Notes: generated from the sequence alone by a model not told the origin. 64,000 bases of DNA from Anthonomus grandis grandis (GCF_022605725.1 NC_065548.1:3133644-3197643), one strand, 5' to 3'. Shown: positions 32,996 to 46,073, numbered from the stretch's first letter. Numbers and translations are program-made.

Positions 32996-34357
32996 CAGGG
33001 TGTCATTGAAATGGTGTAAAAAAATTCGGGGGGTGATAGTACTCCTAAAAATTTAAAAAAAAGTTCCTATAACTATAGGGTGGAAAATGCATATTAAGGG
33101 AGTTAGGGGCACTGAAAGGGTAAATTTAAAAAACGGTTTTTTGAAATTGTAGGCTTAAAAAACGAGATAAAATTTCGAAAAAAATCCTCTGCCATAAATT
33201 TTGACCCAAAATCAAATGGTGATACTGAAAAATAATTTGGAAAATCGGAAAGGGTAGTTTTTGCAAGGGTAGGGGGTTAATTCGTGAATAACTTTTTTTA
33301 GGTTATTTTCTTCGCAACGTGGGTTCATTTTTTAAAAACTACATACTTTTTCCTACAAAAAAGGTACTCTTGTTGCACATCGCCCAGAACGATGGTTTTC
33401 GAGAAAATTGAAGGCAAAAAGTTTGCTCTGATGGGCTGCTAACTGTAAACCAAGTTTTTGAGAGGCGTTGGATAGGACGTGGTGGTCCACAAGCTTGGCC
33501 AGCAAGATCACCAGATCTTAATCCATTAGATTTTTACTTCTGGGGCCACTTGAAAACTTTGGTTTACTCAGTGCCGATTAATACTGAAGAGCAACTACGT
33601 CAACGCATTATCGACTGTTCCAATCAAATTCGTACAACCCCAGGGATATTCCACAGGGTACGCAGATCATGGAGAAGAAGAGCAGATGTCTGCATTGAAA
33701 TGAATGTTGGTCACTTTGAACATTTACTATGAATGAATTAAGAAATGCATTATTTTAATAAGGAATTTTGGTAATTGGTTTATTTCATTTTTTAAAGCAA
33801 TAAGATGTTTTAAAAATCATAAAATTTAGATTTTTCAATTAATTATTTAATAACTACGTGTTTACTTTTGAAACCCCATAACTTTCATAGGTTTATGTTG
33901 TTTAACCAGTTAGCAACCCATCAGAGCAAACTTTTTGCCTTCAATTTTCTCGAAAACCATCGTTCTGGGCGATGTGCAACAAGAGTACCTTTTTTGTAGG
34001 AAAAAGTATGTAGTTTTTAAAAAATGAACCCACGTTGCGAAAAAAATAACCTAAAAAAAGTTATTCACGAATTAACCCCCTACCCTTGCAAAAACTACCC
34101 TTTCCGATTTTCCAAATTATTTTTCAGTATCACCATTTGATTTTGGGTCAAAATTTATGGCAGAGGATTTTTTTTCGAAATTTTATCTCGTTTTTTAAGC
34201 CTACAATTTCAAAAAACCGTTTTTTAAATTTACCCTTTCAGTGCCCCTAACTCCCTTAATATGCATTTTCCGCCCTATAGTTATAGGAACTTTTTTTAAA
34301 ATTTTTAGGAGTACTATCACCCCCCGAATTTTTTTACACCATTTCAATGACACCCTG
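32996..34357. mobile_element. Mariner-like element with 450-bp inverted arms
   Basis: Left arm 32996-33445 and right arm 33907-34357 are nearly identical inverted copies. They start CAGGGTGTCATTGAAATGG and are flanked by TA on both sides. The 461-bp core encodes only a transposase C-terminus. The near identity of the arms suggests recent arm homogenisation or recent insertion. It sits in the intron between the exons at 32933 and 34463. Confidence 0.92.
33446..33732 (+). pseudogene. Mariner-type transposase C-terminal fragment
   Basis: The uninterrupted plus-strand frame reads RRWIGRGGPQAWPARSPDLN, PLDFYFWGHLKTLVYSV, and ends RADVCIEMNVGHFEHLL before TGA. This is the terminal part of a mariner-like transposase with the SPDLNPLDF Asp. 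The first two catalytic Asp residues and the DNA-binding domain are absent, so the copy is non-autonomous. Confidence 0.8.
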
Positions 34358-34462
34358 TATATGGTGCACTCAAAGATATACATATAGACAACATCAAACA
34401 TATAGACTATTATGTAGATGTGCGATTTGAAAGATAAGACAGGGATCATTAAAAATATGTAC

Positions 34463-34618
34463 CTGGTATCCGGTGTGGCCGCACTAACAGGAACAACCAC
34501 CTCACTACGTACTTGCGGTCTTGCGGCCTCCACGTTATGCGCCGATTCAGTGTGGAATTCCATTTGAGCTGGTTTCGGTGTTGGGTAATTAATTTGGATT
34601 TGGGCTTTGGTTGTTTTC
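34463..34618 (-). CDS. Host gene exon
   Basis: The acceptor TTTTTCAG and donor ACCAG|GTACAT bound 156 nt, phase 2 to phase 2. It reads KTTKAQIQINYPTPKPAQM and ends VVVPVSAATPDT. Ordinary low-complexity linker. Confidence 0.85.
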
Positions 34619-34714
34619 CTGAAAAATCACCAGTTAATAATTATAATAGTCTGTTTATCGGATAAAACAATGTTGAATAAACGTTACCCTTGTTAGTTGG
34701 ACAGTAAATTATAT

Positions 34715-35700
34715 AGGGTATCCCGTAAGTAATGGTAAATAATTTAATAGCAGAGTCCTTTAAAAAAATAGCATATCAGCTTAGTAATATCAATGCAGGA
34801 TTGTTTGAGCAATCGATTAAGAAAAATTCATGTATTAGTTTAAAAAATTATTTGGTATTTATTTTTAAACACTTTTTTATTTGTTTGTTGTTTGTAAGTA
34901 GTTGAATTTATTTATAAAATCGCTAAATGTAAAGTAATGAAATTTGGCATGGTGGCGTATCTTACTCGCACCTTTAAAAAAGTCTAATACAGTTTTTCTG
35001 TAAAATATACAAATATTTGAAAGTATCATAATTTATATGGGATTTTTTATTGCCAGCTTGGCGATGCACCACCCGGTAGTGGACGCCACAGCACAGCAGT
35101 TTAAACTTCGTAACTTTTTTAGGGTTGACATAATTTAATTTTTTATTTAAAATATGGATGTGCAAACAGTTTTGGTTAATAACAGTACACTTCAAAATAT
35201 AAAAATATACAAATATATCATTGTCACAGTCAGGATTTAGGTTCTTGTCAGTTAATTTGATGAATGGTTATAGAATTCAACCTCACACATTTAGAAACGC
35301 TATCTATTATCTTTTATTGCGTTCTTATTTCTAGTTTTGTTGTTTACTGTTATTGCGTATGACATGGAAGTCGAAGACTTTGGCCCGCACGAAGTCCAGA
35401 CTTTAACCTATTAGATTTTTTGCAAATAGCGGTAGATGAAATTAATGGTAAAAATATTAACTCATTTCGAAATGAGCAATTATTTTTAAGATTCGGTGAT
35501 TTTTCAATAAAAGAATTTTAAAATGTATTGAGACAAATGGAGTTCGTGTGTCAATTTATCATTCGAAGTGTAATAAAGCAATTTAAATAGTTTATAAATG
35601 TAGTATTTTTAAGTGCATTGAAAACTTTGTGTAAATATTTCGAGGGGGTTAATTGTGGCTAGATTTTTGAAGTGTACCTTTTTCAAGCAAAACTGTATGC
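34715..35700 (+). mobile_element. Decayed mariner-like remnant
   Basis: TATAGGGTATCCCGTAAG at 34715 resembles the TACAGGGTGTCC ends. At about 35362 the plus strand reads HGSRRLWPARSPDFNLLDFL, the mariner SPDLxPLDF box. Downstream residues (FGDFSIKEF) are weakly alignable. The right end is not clear. Strongly degenerate. Confidence 0.5.
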
Positions 35701-36149
35701 ACAATGCAAATTTTAAACAAAAAACTAAATTATTGCCAAGCCAAAAAAAGCTACGCTGGTGGCGCTCTCTATGACATAATTTTAAAGATTTGTCGTTTAA
35801 AAAAACCATTGTCCAAATTTTCTTAAAAACGTAAAATTAATGCTAAATTTATGGCCTTAATTGAAAAAAAATTACATTAAGTTTATCATTTCTTCAAAGT
35901 CACTGAAAAAACACCCATACTTCTCATGAAATAAGTATTCCTATTAATTGTGATTCAGATCTTAAGTGTGACGATTATTCTTATATAATTACTATTAATC
36001 ACCTTGCTACCATGAATTAAAATATGGCTTTTGATCAGCATGATATTAATAAAGGCAATGATATTTTCTACAATAATCTCTATTTTGCTATCAAAATGTT
36101 TGTTCCGATTAAACATCTTAAATCATTCAAATTTCCTACTTGCATCTTG

Positions 36150-36340
36150 TTCTTTAAAAAAATACTGATTAACTGATTCTATGGATTATGTTCATGTTTC
36201 CACTTTGAGGAATCAATGTAAAACTTTTCGTGATGAATATTTTAGGTCGTTTATAGAAAGATTAAATATTGAAGTTCTCATGAACCTTCTTCATTTTGGA
36301 TATAGACTAATGAAATACTATCAATAAAATTACCTCAGAA
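36150..36340 (+). mobile_element. LINE linker fragment
   Basis: The plus strand reads VHVSTLRNQCKTFRDEYFRS and, after a shift, HEPSSFWI. This resembles the region between endonuclease and reverse transcriptase in non-LTR elements (a basic helix followed by PxxFWxxxN). Short and low confidence. Confidence 0.4.
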
Positions 36341-36356
36341 AATTAAAATAAAAATA

Positions 36357-36650
36357 GCTTCAAATGCCTGGAAAAATGTATATCTTCCAGGCATCTGGAC
36401 ATGTTAATCGTCAGATTTCCTCAGTAACTTTTAAGGAAAAATATCTTCGAGTGACTGAACGAGTTTAGTTGTTATTTCAGGCAACTGGTAAACAGCATTT
36501 TCAAATTTTCTCGGAAACTTCATATATAAAAAATATCTTCAACTGCCTGAAAAAATGTATATCTTTATTCCAGGCATCTGGACAGGTTAATCATCAGATT
36601 TCCTCAAAAACTTGAAAGGAAAAATAAATTTAACTTGCCAGACGAGTTTT
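36357..36650. repeat. 177-bp partial duplication rich in CCTGGAA/TTCCAGGC
   Basis: The segments starting near 36357 and 36536 share TGCCTGGAAAAATGTATATC, CCAGGCATCTGGACA and CAGATTTCCTCA in order. Similar CCAGGC/GCCTGG motifs recur at 48.7-49.1 kb and throughout 49.7-53.5 kb. Confidence 0.7.
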
Positions 36651-37119
36651 TATGTTTAGTAGGTTTGATTCATACTCTTACGGCAAGTATATGGAATCCG
36701 AGGATGCTGGTAATGCTTAAGGTATCGTGAACTTATTTGCCGGGTATTTTAAAACAACATACAGGCAACTTGTGAGCAAGGCTCCTGAATCTATAAGTTT
36801 GATTACAGTCTAAATTTAAACTGCTTTCCTTATTTGTTGTTAGACATATATGTATATTTAAATAGAAACTCTTTTTGCCTTGATGGTTCCCATGTGTTTT
36901 TCTTAAATATTGTCTGTTTACTCTGAGTAAGTCTTTGCATCACGTTTTCAATCTTTTTTAAATTCCTGATTATTGTATTGTAAGCTTTTTAACACCGATT
37001 CATAAAAATGTCGATAGAACTAATATTGCTAACTATCGACATATACAGACATATTCAGTCTGTAATTCTTAAGCTGTTCAATTTTCATGGGACTGTAAGC
37101 GTTTTTTTAGTTATCATTA

Positions 37120-39375
37120 ACATGGTTTTTCTCAGAGTAGGTCTACAAAGGCTAACTTTTTGACATATCACTATGATTTATGCTCAAAATAATCCATCTA
37201 AAACCTGGAAATCTCTATCCAACATTGGCGTTACGACTTCCAAGATCTACAACTTGCCTTCTCATCTATCCAACCCTGATTCTATAAATAATTATTTTGG
37301 ATCATTTCTACAGAATGTTTCTACCAAAGGTACTGAAAAAATCAACTTTTACAAAAATAATACATGGAACGAAAACTTATCTTTTAATTTTACTCTTTCC
37401 ACTACAGAAGCTATCCATAAAGCTATACACTCAATAAAACCAAATGCGCAAGGTACGGATTATATATCTGTTTCCATGTTAAAGTTATGTAGCCCCTGTA
37501 ACACATATATTTTACATATAGTCAATTGCTGTATTGAACAACAATATTTTCCCAATTCTTGGAAAACAGCAATTGGCAAACCATTAGCGAAAATTAGGAA
37601 TCCAGCAGCTTTATCGGATCTTCGAATTGTAATCATTTTGCCAGCACTTTCAAAGGTATTTGAAAAAATCTTATACGATCAGATGTATGCGTTTGTGACC
37701 GATCATCATATTATTCCGGATAACCAATGTGGCTTCCTTAAAAACTCTAATACATCTACTGCCCTAGCATTGGTTACAAATAGCATTATCGAGTCAAACG
37801 ATAAGGGACTGGCCAGCCTTTTGGTCTTATTAGACTATTCAAAGGCTTTCGACATTCACTTCTTTGCGCCAAACTTCACTATTACGGGTTTAGGGATGAG
37901 TCTGTAAACATTATTTCTTCTTTTCTGAGTGATCGATCCCAAAAAGTTTCGTACAATACACGTTGCTCTGAAACAATGAAATTTCGATCTGGTGTGCCCC
38001 AAGGATCAATTCTGTCTCCGCTACTTTTTATATTATATACTGCTGATATTCTTCAATCTACTAGTTACTGCACAGTCACTGCTTTCGCTGACGACACACA
38101 GCTTGTATACAATTTTGACACATCTAACTACGTCGATGCGGCGCAGAAGGTCAATCTGGACTTGGAAACTATTAGAACATTATCTTATCAGCATAATCTG
38201 CAACTTAATTCAAGCAAGTCAAAACTTTTATGTATTGCCAATAATAAAAACAGCAACATTATTAAGAAAAACGTTGATATTGTCTTAGATGGCTCAAAAC
38301 TCCCTTATGTTACTTCAGCTAAAAATTTTGGATTAATCCTCGATCAAAATTTACGTTACAGCGAGCACGTTAAGCATTTAAATAAAAAAATCTTTCCTTT
38401 CTCTTAAATTAATATACATTCAAAGACATTCGCTTAATTTTAGATTAAAAAAAATACTGTGTGATCTGAGTCTCGTCCTGAGCCATTATTCGTACTGTGA
38501 TTTTATATACATGCCATGTCTTCGATTAGTAGAAAAAGAAAGAATCCAAAAAATGCAAAATTCTTGTTGCAGATTAATATATGGTATTAAAAGGAATGAA
38601 CATATGTCACATAAAATAAAAGAAACTAAATGGCTTAACATGTCAAATAGGTGCAAGCTTCATTTAGCAAATTTTGTACACAAGATTGTTACAGTACCAG
38701 TATCAACTTCTTCAATAATAAAACTAAAAAATAAGTTTATCCCTAGGGGTAAAGTACATAATTTGAAGATAGGAAATAAAGGATTCTTCACCATGCCTAC
38801 ATTTAATTCTACTTTTTACAAAAAATCTTTTCTGTTTAATGCTATTGAATTATATAATAATATACCTAAAGAGTTTAAACTTTTAAATGTAAATAAATTT
38901 AAATATAAATTTAGGGAATATCTATTTCAAAAACAACCGTAGGAGGGCATGTCATCATGTACATTGTACATACAGTCCTTTAGCCTTAGATTTTATATGA
39001 ACAAACAAGATTCTTATTATTTCATAAAATTTATTGTTTAATCATATTTGATTTTAAATGGGCTCCTGCATCTATAACCTTACATATTGTTTATATATTC
39101 TTAATATTAAATTAAAATACGTACTACTTTGTTGATCTCTCCCGGCAAGACTCATTATTGTTATGTTTAACCTATAAGTATTATATTATAGTTTTATGGA
39201 ATTTTAATTTTATTATTGTTAGTTTAGGTAATTAAAAAAAAACCATATGCTATTTTTTCTTTTTGTGGTTAAGTTAGAGTAGCCTTTAGGGCTAGACTTC
39301 GCCATTACTTTAAAATCTTGTATTTATAATGTATATTTATTGAAATAAAAGTCTTTATTATTATTATTATTATTT
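37120..39375 (+). mobile_element. CR1-group-like LINE, 5' truncated, few breaks
   Basis: Coding pieces 37173-37907, 37976-38407 and 38511-38942 together give a nearly complete reverse transcriptase and C-terminal region. They include NAQGTDYISVSML, LSKVFEKILYDQM, LVLLDYSKAFDI, SGVPQGSILSPLLFILYTA and AFADDTQLVYNF (active-site Asp pair), with LFNAIELYNNIPKEFKLLNV near the C-terminus. Only two or three frameshifts separate them. The 3' end is a run of (TTA)n after a polyadenylation-like AATAAA. The endonuclease domain is missing. It lies in the 34619-40862 host intron, in the orientation opposite to the host gene. Confidence 0.8.
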
Positions 39376-39379
39376 GTTT

Positions 39380-39965
39380 AATGCTTTTAAGAGGTCTGTA
39401 TAGGATGATACAGACTTCTCAACAACCTTTGAACATGGTCATGGCCATCTGCTTAGGAAGATTGAGGTTATGAGCCTTGGTGAGACTTTGGTCGAATTTT
39501 GTAGCCGTTTTTTGACTGGTCGCACACAGTTAGTTCGGATAAATAATTATATTTCTAATGGCATTGAAGTATCTTCAAGCGTGCCTCAGGCTTCGCATAT
39601 TGGCACTATATTTTTAATTGATGCTAATTACATTTGAATAATTTTGGCCAGTGATGTAATAGCAACAGTCCGGAATTGAAAGTGTGCATTTATTTCGTTT
39701 GGTTGTTCTAATAAAATTATTAATATACAATTAACAACGATGAACTTAGGTCAGTTAATACAGTTAAAGATTTAGGTGTTCTTTTCGATGCCGAATCAAT
39801 TTTTTACCGCACATTTTGAAAATGATTAGCAGGAGAGTATGCATAGTCTTGGATTTATTACTAGAAATAGTAGAACTAAAGTTATTATTCTTCATAATTA
39901 TTACATCAACTATAATGCTATCAGTGTCCAGTCTGATGTGCCTAATCTTGAAATCAGACCGCATT
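39380..39965 (+). mobile_element. Second LINE fragment, decayed
   Basis: The plus strand reads LGETLVEFCSRFLTGRTQLV, SSSVPQASHIGTIF (a decayed GVPQGSxLGP box) and, at about 39765, VKDLGVLFDAES. Stops are frequent. It is a different, older LINE copy abutting the preceding one. Confidence 0.6.
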
Positions 39966-39969
39966 AATC

Positions 39970-40660
39970 ATCGGATATCATTGTAGAAGCAATTCTTTTC
40001 AATATCTGTCAAAGAAAGATTAACTCCCAACTAAGAGTTTTTTTCCAGTCACTAGGATTTTGTGTTTCTTTAATAAACATAGCTTGGATCCATTTTCCAG
40101 CGGCCTGCGCTCCTTGTATAGTGTTAAAATATTTTTGGGTGAATTTTTAGCTTTATTAATGATTATTTGTTTTAGTTTAGGTTTCGAAGTGTTTATCTTG
40201 ATAGTTTTTTCGTAATTCTTGTATTAAAATATTATTTTGCATTATCCAATATCATTTCTGTAAACTGGCTGCATATTTAAATTTGTTAATACGCCAAAGG
40301 TTCCTTTTAAAGACTTGGTAATATTTAAGGGGGCGATTTTATGATTAATTTAAAGAAAAAAACATTTCTATAAATGATTGTCATAAATGTAACTTTTGAG
40401 ATACAAATGAAACGATGATATAATAAAATAAATGGAAAAGATTATTTCAGTCTAAAAAATACAAGAGGGTAGAAATAAACTGATGTTTTTCTTGTATAAT
40501 TTGACAAACTACCCTAAAAAAACACTATTGCCAAGACTAGTCTTGCGTTTTTCAAAGTCCTACCTAAAAATCGAACAAATGACGCTCTGTATCTTTATCG
40601 CGCGACTGATAAAATTATCTTTTCATAAATTCTTAAATAAATCAATCGTCCTTTCGATTT
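39970..40660. other. AT-rich intron without recognised features
   Basis: No supported exon or transposon protein. A plus-strand open frame at 40483-40749 has no recognisable content. Confidence 0.4.
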
Positions 40661-40825
40661 CATGGTTAATTACTGTATTCTCAGTTAATGTTAGATTTTT
40701 TTTAATATCAACTGATTCTGGTCCTAAACACGTCAAAAAATTAAAATAAAAAGCACAGAAGATCGACTTAAAAAAACTTTTCATCAATACCTGAGAATAC
40801 AGTAATTAACCAAGATTGATTTTGT
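40660..40825. repeat. Short inverted repeat next to host exon
   Basis: ATGGTTAATTACTGTATTCT near 40662 faces its inverse GAATACAGTAATTAACCA near 40796. The spacer of about 95 bp is AT-rich. A MITE remnant or intronic hairpin is possible. The right arm ends about 50 bp before the donor of the exon at 40863. Confidence 0.65.
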
Positions 40826-40862
40826 AATAATACATTTTCCAAAAATAAAATATGCAACAAAC

Positions 40863-40954
40863 CTTCTGGGTAAAGTTGCGCTCTTCAACGTAATTTCCGC
40901 GCTACTGGTTTGTTGTTGTTCCTCCGGCCCTTGCTGTTGTGGCTCTTCTTCAAC
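40863..40954 (-). CDS. Host gene exon (Gln/Glu-rich)
   Basis: The donor AGAAG|GTTTGT is at 40863. The acceptor AAAAAAAG at 40955 has a short T5 tract before the A run and is atypical. The exon is 92 nt, entering at phase 0 and leaving at phase 2. It reads VEEEPQQQGPEEQQQTSS and ends SATLPR. Phase agreement on both sides supports it despite the weak acceptor. Confidence 0.75.
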
Positions 40955-41013
40955 CTTTTTTTAAAAAGGGTCATTTTAGGACATAATTTTATGATAATTT
41001 TAACGGTCCTTAC

Positions 41014-41151
41014 TTGTTTCACCTCAGGCGCAACGGATTTGTTAGTTTCAAAGCAACAGGTGCGCACAAACGGTTTGGGGCCCATGGTTTGGATCGGCGG
41101 ACTCAGTGGGGCAATCGTGCCGATGTTTCCGGAGGCCGATCTACCGCTCAC
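41014..41151 (-). CDS. Host gene exon
   Basis: The acceptor AATTACAG and donor AAACAA|GTAAGG bound 138 nt, phase 0 to phase 0. It reads VSGRSASGNIGTIAPLSPPI and ends SVAPEVKQ. The intron to the next exon is only 59 bp. Confidence 0.85.
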
Positions 41152-41559
41152 CTGTAATTAAAGAAGCGGCAACCGTGAAATAAAAGATCGTCGATATCAA
41201 TTTAGAAAATACATATTTAGGAGGAAGGGGTGTTTGTCTTTTTGTTATTGTTTAGTAAGGAAGTGAATTTGTAGGTAAGGTTATATATATGAGAGTAAAT
41301 ATAACCCTAATCGTTTTTTTTTTATTGCGGACGTTTTGGAAGTTCTTCGATCCATCATTAGGGTACTGTAAGTGTCTAGTTTGATGAACGAAAGCCATAT
41401 ATAGGGCAATAAAAATATCTTAGTTATATGTACAAAGGATTTGCCTGTAACTTAATTTGATCTTCGGATTAATTTGCACAAGAAGTATCAAACAGCTGGT
41501 ATTTTAAGTGGCGCTCTAAATTGCTGTTTTTAAATATTTTGTTTCAGATCACGTCTAAA

Positions 41560-44500
41560 CTGTTACTGGGCTAAGGGAGATATTTAAAAAAATTGAGTTT
41601 GAGAACAAAATCGGTAGACAAAAAGGCACTTTTCAAGGAAAATAATTTTTAAGAAATTTTTACCATAATCTTTGACAAACTGTGACCAATTTTCCAATTA
41701 GAGTATCAACTTGAAATATCTTTAAAAATATAAAACGGAGTTTTCTTTATGATTTAGTGAAACTTTGGGGAAATTTGGACGACTTTTAACAGACGTTTGA
41801 ATTTTTTTGTACTGAAAATCCAAAAAAATGAGCACATTTCTTTGACATCATCTTTGCCGGCCTGTAAAAAATTGTCCAATTAGCATATCGACTTGAAATA
41901 TCTTTAAAAACCTAAAATGAAGTTTATCTAACGATTTATTGGAACTTTGGGCAAATTTGGACCTTTTTTAAGGAAGTTATGGATTTTTTTGTACAGGAGC
42001 TCAAAAAATTGGGAAATTTTTTTGATCATCTTTGAGAGCCTATAAAAAATTATCTCTGAATACTGAACTCTTGAACTCTCTGAATTGAACTCTGTGGAAA
42101 TTTGGACCATTTTAAAAAAAGGTATTCATTTTTTGTACTGAGAGTCTGAGAAAAAATGGGAAATTTTTATCAACATTTTTGAGCGCCTGTAAAAAAATTT
42201 CTAATTAAAATGTCGACTTGAAATATTTTTAGGAACATAAAATAAAGCTTTCCTAACAATTTAGAAGAACTTTGGGCCAATTTGGGCGATTTTTAAGGAA
42301 GCAATAGATTTTTTTATACTCAGGATCTAAAAAATTGGAAAATTTTTATCATAATCTTTAAGAGCCTGTAAAAAATTATCCAATTAAGATATCGACTTGA
42401 AATATCTTTAGGAACATAAAATAAAGTTTTTTTAACGATTTAGTGGAACTTTGGGCAAATTTGGACCATTTTTAAGAGAATTGTGGATTTTTTTTTGTAC
42501 AGGAGCTCAAAAAATTGGGAAATTTCTACAATCATCTTTGAGAGCCTGTAAAAAATTATTTAATTAAAATATCGACTTGAAATATCTTTAGGAACATAAA
42601 ATAAAGTTTTCTTAACGATTTAGTGGAACTTTGGGCAAATATGGACCATTTTTAAGAGAATTGTGGATTTTTTTGTACAGAGGCTCAAAAAATTGAAAAA
42701 TTTTTACAATCATCTTTGAGAACCTGTAAAAAATTATCCAATTAAAATATCGACTTGAAATATCTTTAGGAACATAAAATAACGTTTTCTTAACGATTTA
42801 GTGGAACTTTGGGCAAATTTGGACCATTTTTAAGAGAATTGTGGATTTTTTTGTACAGAGACTCAAAAAATTGGAAAATTTTTACCATTATCTTTGAGAG
42901 CCTGTAAAAAATTGTCCCATTAAAATATCTACTTGAAATATGTTTAGAAACATAAAATAAAGCTTTCCTAAGAATTTAGAAGAACTTTGGGCGATTTTTA
43001 AGGAAGTAATAGATGTTTTTATACTGAGGATCTAAAAAATTGGAAAATTTTTATCATAATCTTTAAGAGCCTGTAAAAAATTATCCAATTAAAATATCGA
43101 CTTAAAATATTTTTAGGAACATAAAATAACGTTTTCTTAACGATTTAGTGGAACTTTGGGCAAATTTGGACCATTTTTAAGAGAATTCTGGATTTTTTTG
43201 TACAGGAGTTCAAAAAATTGTGAAATTTTTACCATTATCTTTGAGAGCCTGTAAAAAATTATCCAAATAAAATATCGACTTGAAATATCTTAAGGAACCT
43301 AAAATAAAGTTTTTCTAACGATTTATTGAAACTTTGGGCAAATTTGGACCTTTTTTAAGGAAGTTATGAATTTTTTTGTACTGAGAGTTCAAAAAATTTC
43401 GAAATTTTTATGATCATCTTTGAGAGACTATTAAAAATTGTCCATTTAAAATATGGACTTAGGAACATAAAATACAGTTTTTCCTAACGACTTAATAGAA
43501 CTCTGCGGAAATTTGCACCATTTTAAAAAAAGATATTGATTTTTTGTACTGAGACTCTGAGAAAAAATGGGAAATATTTATCAACATTTTTGAGAGCCTG
43601 TAAAAAAATTTCTAATTAAAACATCGACTTGAAATATTTTTAGGAACATAAATCAAGTTTTTTTAACGATTTAGTGGAACTTTGGGCAAATATGGGCAAT
43701 TTTTAAGGAAGTAATAATTTTTTTTATACTGAGGATCAAAAAAATTGGGAAATTTTTATCATAATGTTTGAGAACCTGTAAAAAATTGTCCAGTTAAAAT
43801 ATCGACTTGAAATATCTTTAGGAACATAAAATAAAGTTTTCTTAACGATTTAGTGGAACTTTGGGCAAATTTGGACCATTTTTAAGAGAATTGTGGATTT
43901 TTTTGTACAGGAGCTCAGAAAATTGGAAAATTTTTACCATTATCTTTGAGAGCCTGTAAAAAATTGTCCCATTAAAATATCTACTTGAAATATGTTTAGA
44001 AACATAAAATAAAGCGTTCCTAACAATTTAGAAGAACTTTGAGCCAATTTGGGCGATTTTTAAGGAAGTAATAGATTTTTTTACACTGAGGATCTAAAAA
44101 ATTGGAAAATTTTTATCATAATCTTTAAGAGCCTGTAAAAAAATTTCTAATTAAAACATCGACTTGAAATATTTTTAGGAACATAAATCAAGTTTTTTTA
44201 ACGATTTAGTGGAACTTTGGGCAAATATGGGCGATTTTTAAGGAAGTAATAATTTTTTTTATACTGAGGATCTAAAAAATTGGTAAATTTTTATCATAAT
44301 CTTTGAGAACCTGTAAAAAATTGTCCAGTTAAAATATCGACTTGAAATATCTTTAGGAACATAAAATGACTTTTTCTTAACGATTTTGTGGAACTTTAGG
44401 CAAATTTGGACTATTTTTAAGAGAATTGTGGTTTTTTTTGTACAGGAGCTCAGAAAATTGGAAAATTTTTACCATTATCTTTGAGAGCCTCTAAAAAATT

Positions 44501-44830
44501 GTCCCATTAAAATATTTACTTGAAATATGTTTAGAAACATAAAATAAAGCTTTCCTAACAATTTAGAAGAACTTTGGGCCAATTTGGGCGATTTTTAAGG
44601 AAGTAATAGATTTTTTTATACTGAGGATCTAAAAAATTGGGAAATTTTTATCATAATCGTTGAGAGCTTGTAAAAAAGTGTCCTAGTAAAACATCGACTT
44701 GAAACATCTTTAAGAACATAAAATAAAGTTTTCCTAACGATTTCGTAGAACATTGGGCAAATTTGAACCATTTTTAAGGTAGTTATGGATTTTTTTGTAC
44801 TGAGGATTAAAGAGTTTCCAAAATATACAG
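41560..44830. repeat. 178-bp tandem array, about 18 copies, with a 3-mer higher-order repeat
   Basis: The phrase AACTTTGGGC or a variant starts at 42268, 42447, 42627, 42805, 42982, 43152, 43329, 43499, 43678, 43857, 44035, 44213, 44392, 44570 and 44749. Spacings are mostly 177-180 bp (two are 170). Three monomer types follow one another at 43678, 43857 and 44035 and again at 44213, 44392 and 44570, each pair exactly 535 bp apart. The unit contains ATCGACTTGAAATATCTTTA and GAGAGCCTGTAAAAAATT. The array ends at a TACAGGGTGTTC sequence (44829). It sits in the host intron 41152-45906 and has no coding frame. Confidence 0.93.
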
Positions 44831-45900
44831 GGTGTTCAATGATGAGATTAAGAGCTCGGAAATATGTCTTTTTTTAATATAACTTAAAGAGGATGGTAGC
44901 ATTTTCGGTTATATCGGTATAAGTGGATGCTAACTAGCTTATTTTAAATAGGACATCCTATATATTTTTATTTTTTTATATTATATAATCTGAGGTATAC
45001 TTTGGTGAAACAGTTTTTGAGATATTGACAGTTAAAGATGTTTTTTATTTATTTGAGGGGCCCTAGACACAAGCCAAATCTTATTTCAGAAAACTATTTA
45101 ATAAAAGTTAAAAAAATTATTATTACTATTTAAAATAGTATGTGAAATCCCTTTAAATTTTACGTAGAAACTGAATATTTAATAATATATATTGTGCCCC
45201 CATAAAATAATGCTTAACACCTATGTAAGATTTAGCAGAAATGGATATATAAAAAGTCTTAAAAAAAGAATCGCCTTCTGCCGCATAAAATCAAATTCCT
45301 ACTTTAGATACTCCTACTTTTTCTTTAAACACTAAGGAGATAATTTCATTATACAGCTGAGATTTATAATACGGTGTACTATTACGGTAATAAATTGGGA
45401 AGCATTTGTATAGTAAGTAAGTCCTTTTCCTTAAGAATTTTTCCATAAAAGATAAGTCCTCAGATATTATTTCAAGTAATTTCTCTTGGCTTCGTTTTAC
45501 GCTTTTTGGATCGTGGAAAGATTTGTAATTATTATTCCCGGATATAGGAAAAAAGGGTATCCAAATAAGGGCAGCTTCAGTTGAAGCAAGAAATTCAAAA
45601 TAGCTTTTAGTGCCTGGAAGAGCTAATTTATTACTTAAATTGTCTGTAAGGATTAGGGTGAAATATCACGAAGTAATTTAAAAAAATTAGCCCAAAAAGC
45701 CTAAAATATTTAAGAAGCTATTTTAAATGCCTAAAAGAAATAAATTCGATAATTCAAAAACCTTTGTGATGAATAAATATATTGACCACAAACCGACGCC
45801 AAAAAACGTTTAAAATATAGCCACCTTACCTATAAATCCACTTTTCTAACTTGTATTTTGCCCGACATAAATAACATGGACGAAAACATTGAACTAAAAT
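44830..45900. other. Intron sequence without recognised genes
   Basis: It starts with TACAGGGTGTTCAATGATG, an end-like motif shared with mariner-type elements here, but no partner end or protein was found. Confidence 0.4.
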
Positions 45901-45906
45901 ACTTAC

Positions 45907-46073
45907 TCCGAACGGTACCGGCGGTTTTCTCATAATGCAGGGCCGAGATTTCGATTTTCTCGCTCCCTCTTTATCTAAAGCGCTCGAAATTATACTCACT
46001 GCGTTTTTCACCCTCTCTTGTCGACTCTCTTCCTTGGGAATCTCTTCTTTTACCGATTCCGCCTTGACCGGTT
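45907..46073 (-). CDS. Host gene exon
   Basis: The acceptor TATAATAG and donor TTCGGA|GTAAGT bound 167 nt, phase 1 to phase 0. It reads PVKAESVKEEIPKEESRQER and ends MRKPPVPFG. Basic and acidic residues alternate, with a small proline motif. Confidence 0.85.
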
